A stretch of 6,722 nucleotides of DNA from Chloroflexota bacterium (GTDB lineage Bacteria > Chloroflexota > Limnocylindria > Limnocylindrales > CSP1-4). Positions 5,638-6,722 of this stretch are shown here, piece after piece. Below the pieces are notes generated by a model. That model was not told the origin of the DNA, ran no database searches, and worked only from the letters and a program-made list of their open reading frames with translations. A program made the translations under genes and the position numbers. The stretch is taken from contig JADGQH010000184.1 in the NCBI GenBank assembly GCA_017881985.1, positions 1 through 6,722 of the forward strand, in the 5' to 3' direction. The stretch's first letter is position 1. Each line of letters begins with the position of its first letter.

Positions 5638-5686
5638 GCCTGACCGGCCGACCCGCCGTCGGCTGGTCGGGCCACGCGGGTCAGGC
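5638..5686. terminator. Strong hairpin with competing pairing between Ig-protein gene and greA (putative bidirectional terminator)
   Basis: GACCGGCCGAC (5642-5652) pairs with GTCGGCTGGTC (5658-5668) as an 11-bp stem with one G-T wobble and the loop CCGCC. A second, incompatible pairing is possible: GCCTGACC (5638-5645) with GGTCAGGC (5679-5686), a perfect 8-bp inverted repeat that runs into the last codons of greA. It sits in the 54-bp gap between converging stop codons. There is no T-run on either strand. Confidence 0.6.
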
Positions 5687-6139
5687 CAGGGAGAGGATTC
5701 GCAGCCCGAAGGCGCCGCTCGGCGCGGCGACGATCACCCGGTCGCCGGCTCGTGCACCCATGAGCGCCCGTCCGACGGGCGACGTGCTGCTGATACGCCC
5801 GTCAGCGGGGGCTGCCTCGTGGCTGCCCACGATCGTGTACGTCTCCTCGCCGTGGTCGTCCTCGACCGTGACCGTCGTGCCCAGGCTCACGTGGGTCGTC
5901 GAGGAGCCTTCGATCTGCACGGCGTCGCGCAGCAGGACGGTCAGCTGGTTGATCCGTCCTTCGAGGATCGACTGCTCCTTGCGGGCCGTCTCGTATTCCG
6001 CGTTCTCCCGGAGATCACCGAGCTCGCGCGCCGCGGCGATGCGGGCGATGACGACCGGTCGCTCGACGGTGGTGAGCTGCTCGAGCTCGGCGTGGACGCT
6101 GACCATGCCGCTCGCGGAAAGGTAGACGGTGCTGCTCAT
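5681..6139 (-). CDS. greA: Transcription elongation factor GreA
   Basis: GreA enters the secondary channel of RNA polymerase and stimulates cleavage of the 3' end of backtracked RNA, rescuing arrested complexes. The product is 152 residues, close to the 158 of E. coli GreA. The N-terminal coiled coil (about 1-75) contains the hallmark ARELGDLRENAEYETARKEQ, with the tip acidic residues D42 and E45 corresponding to E. coli D41 and E44, known to be needed for cleavage. The C-terminal FKBP-like domain (about 80-152) has LGTTVTVEDD, YTIVGSHEA, STSPVGRALMGARAGD and a final beta strand. The frame stays open to 6220, but ATG 6139 (MSSTVYLSASG) matches the usual GreA N-terminus and has GGAG 11 bases upstream (6154-6151). 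The 27-residue extension is Cys/Pro-rich and unlike the family. The gene lies downstream of the ferritin gene on the same strand, 190 bases away, so probably not co-transcribed. Confidence 0.96.
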   Translation of the reverse strand: MSSTVYLSASGMVSVHAELEQLTTVERPVVIARIAAARELGDLRENAEYETARKEQSILEGRINQLTVLLRDAVQIEGSSTTHVSLGTTVTVEDDHGEETYTIVGSHEAAPADGRISSTSPVGRALMGARAGDRVIVAAPSGAFGLRILSLA

Positions 6140-6329
6140 GATCGGGGGATCTCCGGGGGACGTGAGAGGAGGAACACTGGGCCCGCAAGTCTGACAGGTG
6201 GCCCGAGAGCATGCCCGCAACGCCCCGGGCGGTCGTCCTGCGAGGGTTCAATGGGGCAGGCGTGGACCTGCGTGCGGCACCGATCGGTCAGGGAGGCTCC
6301 GGCCGGGGCCCGATCGCCGGGAGTCCCGG
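6140..6329. other. 190-bp intergenic region between ferritin and greA
   Basis: This should hold the greA promoter, but no TAnnnT box appears on the minus strand: the plus-strand dinucleotide TA, needed for one, is absent from 6140-6329. A TTGAAC hexamer on the minus strand (6251-6246) could be a -35 box, but nothing suitable follows at 16-18 bases. There is a 10-bp palindrome ACCGATCGGT at 6279-6288, a size expected by chance several times in this window. The region adjoins a short hairpin at the ferritin stop codon. Confidence 0.4.
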
Positions 6330-6330
6330 C
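6316..6330 (-). terminator. Short hairpin at the ferritin stop codon (weak terminator candidate)
   Basis: GCCGG 6316-6320 pairs with CCGGC 6326-6330 around the five-base loop GAGTC. On the minus strand it begins at the last base of the ferritin stop codon. It is short and lacks a T-run, so termination is only a possibility. Confidence 0.3.
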
Positions 6331-6722
6331 TATTCCTTCCCCTCGAGCAGCTGCTCAGCGAGGAAGAGGTTGATCCCGCTGTCGATCAGGTCGAGCAGCT
6401 CGCGCATCGTGCGCTCCTCCTCGACCTGCTCCTCGATGAACCACTGGAGGAACTGGAGGCTGCGGTGATCGACGGCGGTCTGCGCTGCGCCGGCGAGCGC
6501 GTCGAACTGGCCGGTGACGCGGAGCTCGCTCTCGAGGGCGGCCCGGACCGCCTCCCGCGCGGAGGCATACCGGGTCGTACCGGGTCCGAGGGCGGGCAGC
6601 TCGAATGGCACTCCGTTGTCGACGAGGAACGTGATGATCTTCGAGGCGTGCTGGGCCTCTTCGAGGGACTGGGCGCGGAACACGGCCGCCCACTTCTTGA
6701 GGCTCTGCGCCTCGAAGTAGAG
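6330..6722 (-). CDS. ftnA: Non-haem bacterial ferritin, FtnA-type (5' partial)
   Basis: Iron-storage ferritin subunit: oxidises Fe(II) at a di-iron ferroxidase site and stores it inside a cytoplasmic 24-mer. The frame is open to the right edge and its first residues, LYFEAQSLKKWAAVFRAQ, are mid-helix-A/B ferritin sequence, so the GTG at 6683 is not the start. 130 residues are present and roughly 35-40 are missing. Numbering from the edge, ferroxidase residues seen are E22 and H25 (LEEAQH, E. coli E50/H53), E66 (E94), E98 and Q99 (E126/Q127), and E101 and E102 (E129/E130). The spacing from E22 to E66 is 44, as in E. coli FtnA. Helix D carries FLQWFIEEQVEEE. No haem-binding Met can be assigned. 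The FtnA symbol reflects this ligand pattern, not a database match. It lies upstream of greA on the same strand. Confidence 0.93.
   Translation of the reverse strand, partial: LYFEAQSLKKWAAVFRAQSLEEAQHASKIITFLVDNGVPFELPALGPGTTRYASAREAVRAALESELRVTGQFDALAGAAQTAVDHRSLQFLQWFIEEQVEEERTMRELLDLIDSGINLFLAEQLLEGKE

Noticed and set aside
5187..6125. Plus-strand open frame of 312 residues spanning the Ig-protein gene and the greA antisense
   Set aside because: Ser/Arg-rich, crosses the convergent hairpin, no motif; both real genes explain the region.
6140..6220. 27-residue N-terminal extension of GreA with two cysteines
   Set aside because: GreA proteins normally begin near the residue encoded at 6139; the extension is probably untranslated leader.
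6279..6288. 10-bp palindrome ACCGATCGGT upstream of greA
   Set aside because: Perfect 10-bp palindromes are expected about six or seven times by chance in a window this long; no second copy or position supports an operator.

Overview
The window is a GC-rich stretch of bacterial chromosome carrying seven protein genes and no RNA genes, mobile elements or CRISPR arrays. Two putative F420-dependent luciferase-like oxidoreductases, GTG/ATG starts, weak or absent -35 boxes and TAnnnT-type -10 boxes suggest a high-GC actinomycete-like or Chloroflexota lineage. The Pro/Ser-rich tail on the SPFH protein would fit uncultivated Chloroflexota (for example Limnocylindria), but sequence alone cannot settle the phylum, so this is a low-confidence inference.

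Layout, left to right. (1) 1-1783, plus strand: a 5'-truncated sensor protein, PAS-PAS-GAF-EAL, with every c-di-GMP phosphodiesterase residue I can place intact. (2) 1784-1883: an intergenic region with a perfect 10-bp inverted repeat and a -10 box. (3) 1884-2912, plus: a membrane-anchored SPFH/prohibitin-like protein whose C-terminal coiled coil contains three exact-period 11-residue repeats. (4) 3004-3945, plus, and 4023-4952, minus: two convergent F420-type LLM oxidoreductases of different subfamilies (MSMEG_2516-like and MSMEG_4141-like), separated by a cluster of overlapping GC hairpins. Both have the same nine bases, TAGGCTTCC, at their putative promoters, and the first appears to be transcribed leaderless. 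(5) 5123-5626, plus: a small secreted Ig-like protein with a C-terminal membrane anchor, reading towards (6) greA, 5681-6139, minus, with a strong 11-bp hairpin between them. (7) 6330-6722, minus: a ferritin whose N-terminus lies beyond the right edge of the window.

The genes do not form one operon. They are mostly single transcription units in alternating orientation, each bounded by a candidate promoter or hairpin. Shared themes are signalling and envelope (EAL sensor, SPFH scaffold, anchored Ig protein), redox and iron (F420 enzymes, ferritin) and transcription fidelity (GreA). I see no convincing new multi-gene system. The most worthwhile signals are the shared TAGGMT promoter motif, the hendecad repeat, the intergenic inverted repeat ahead of the SPFH gene, and the unusual terminator structures between convergent genes.
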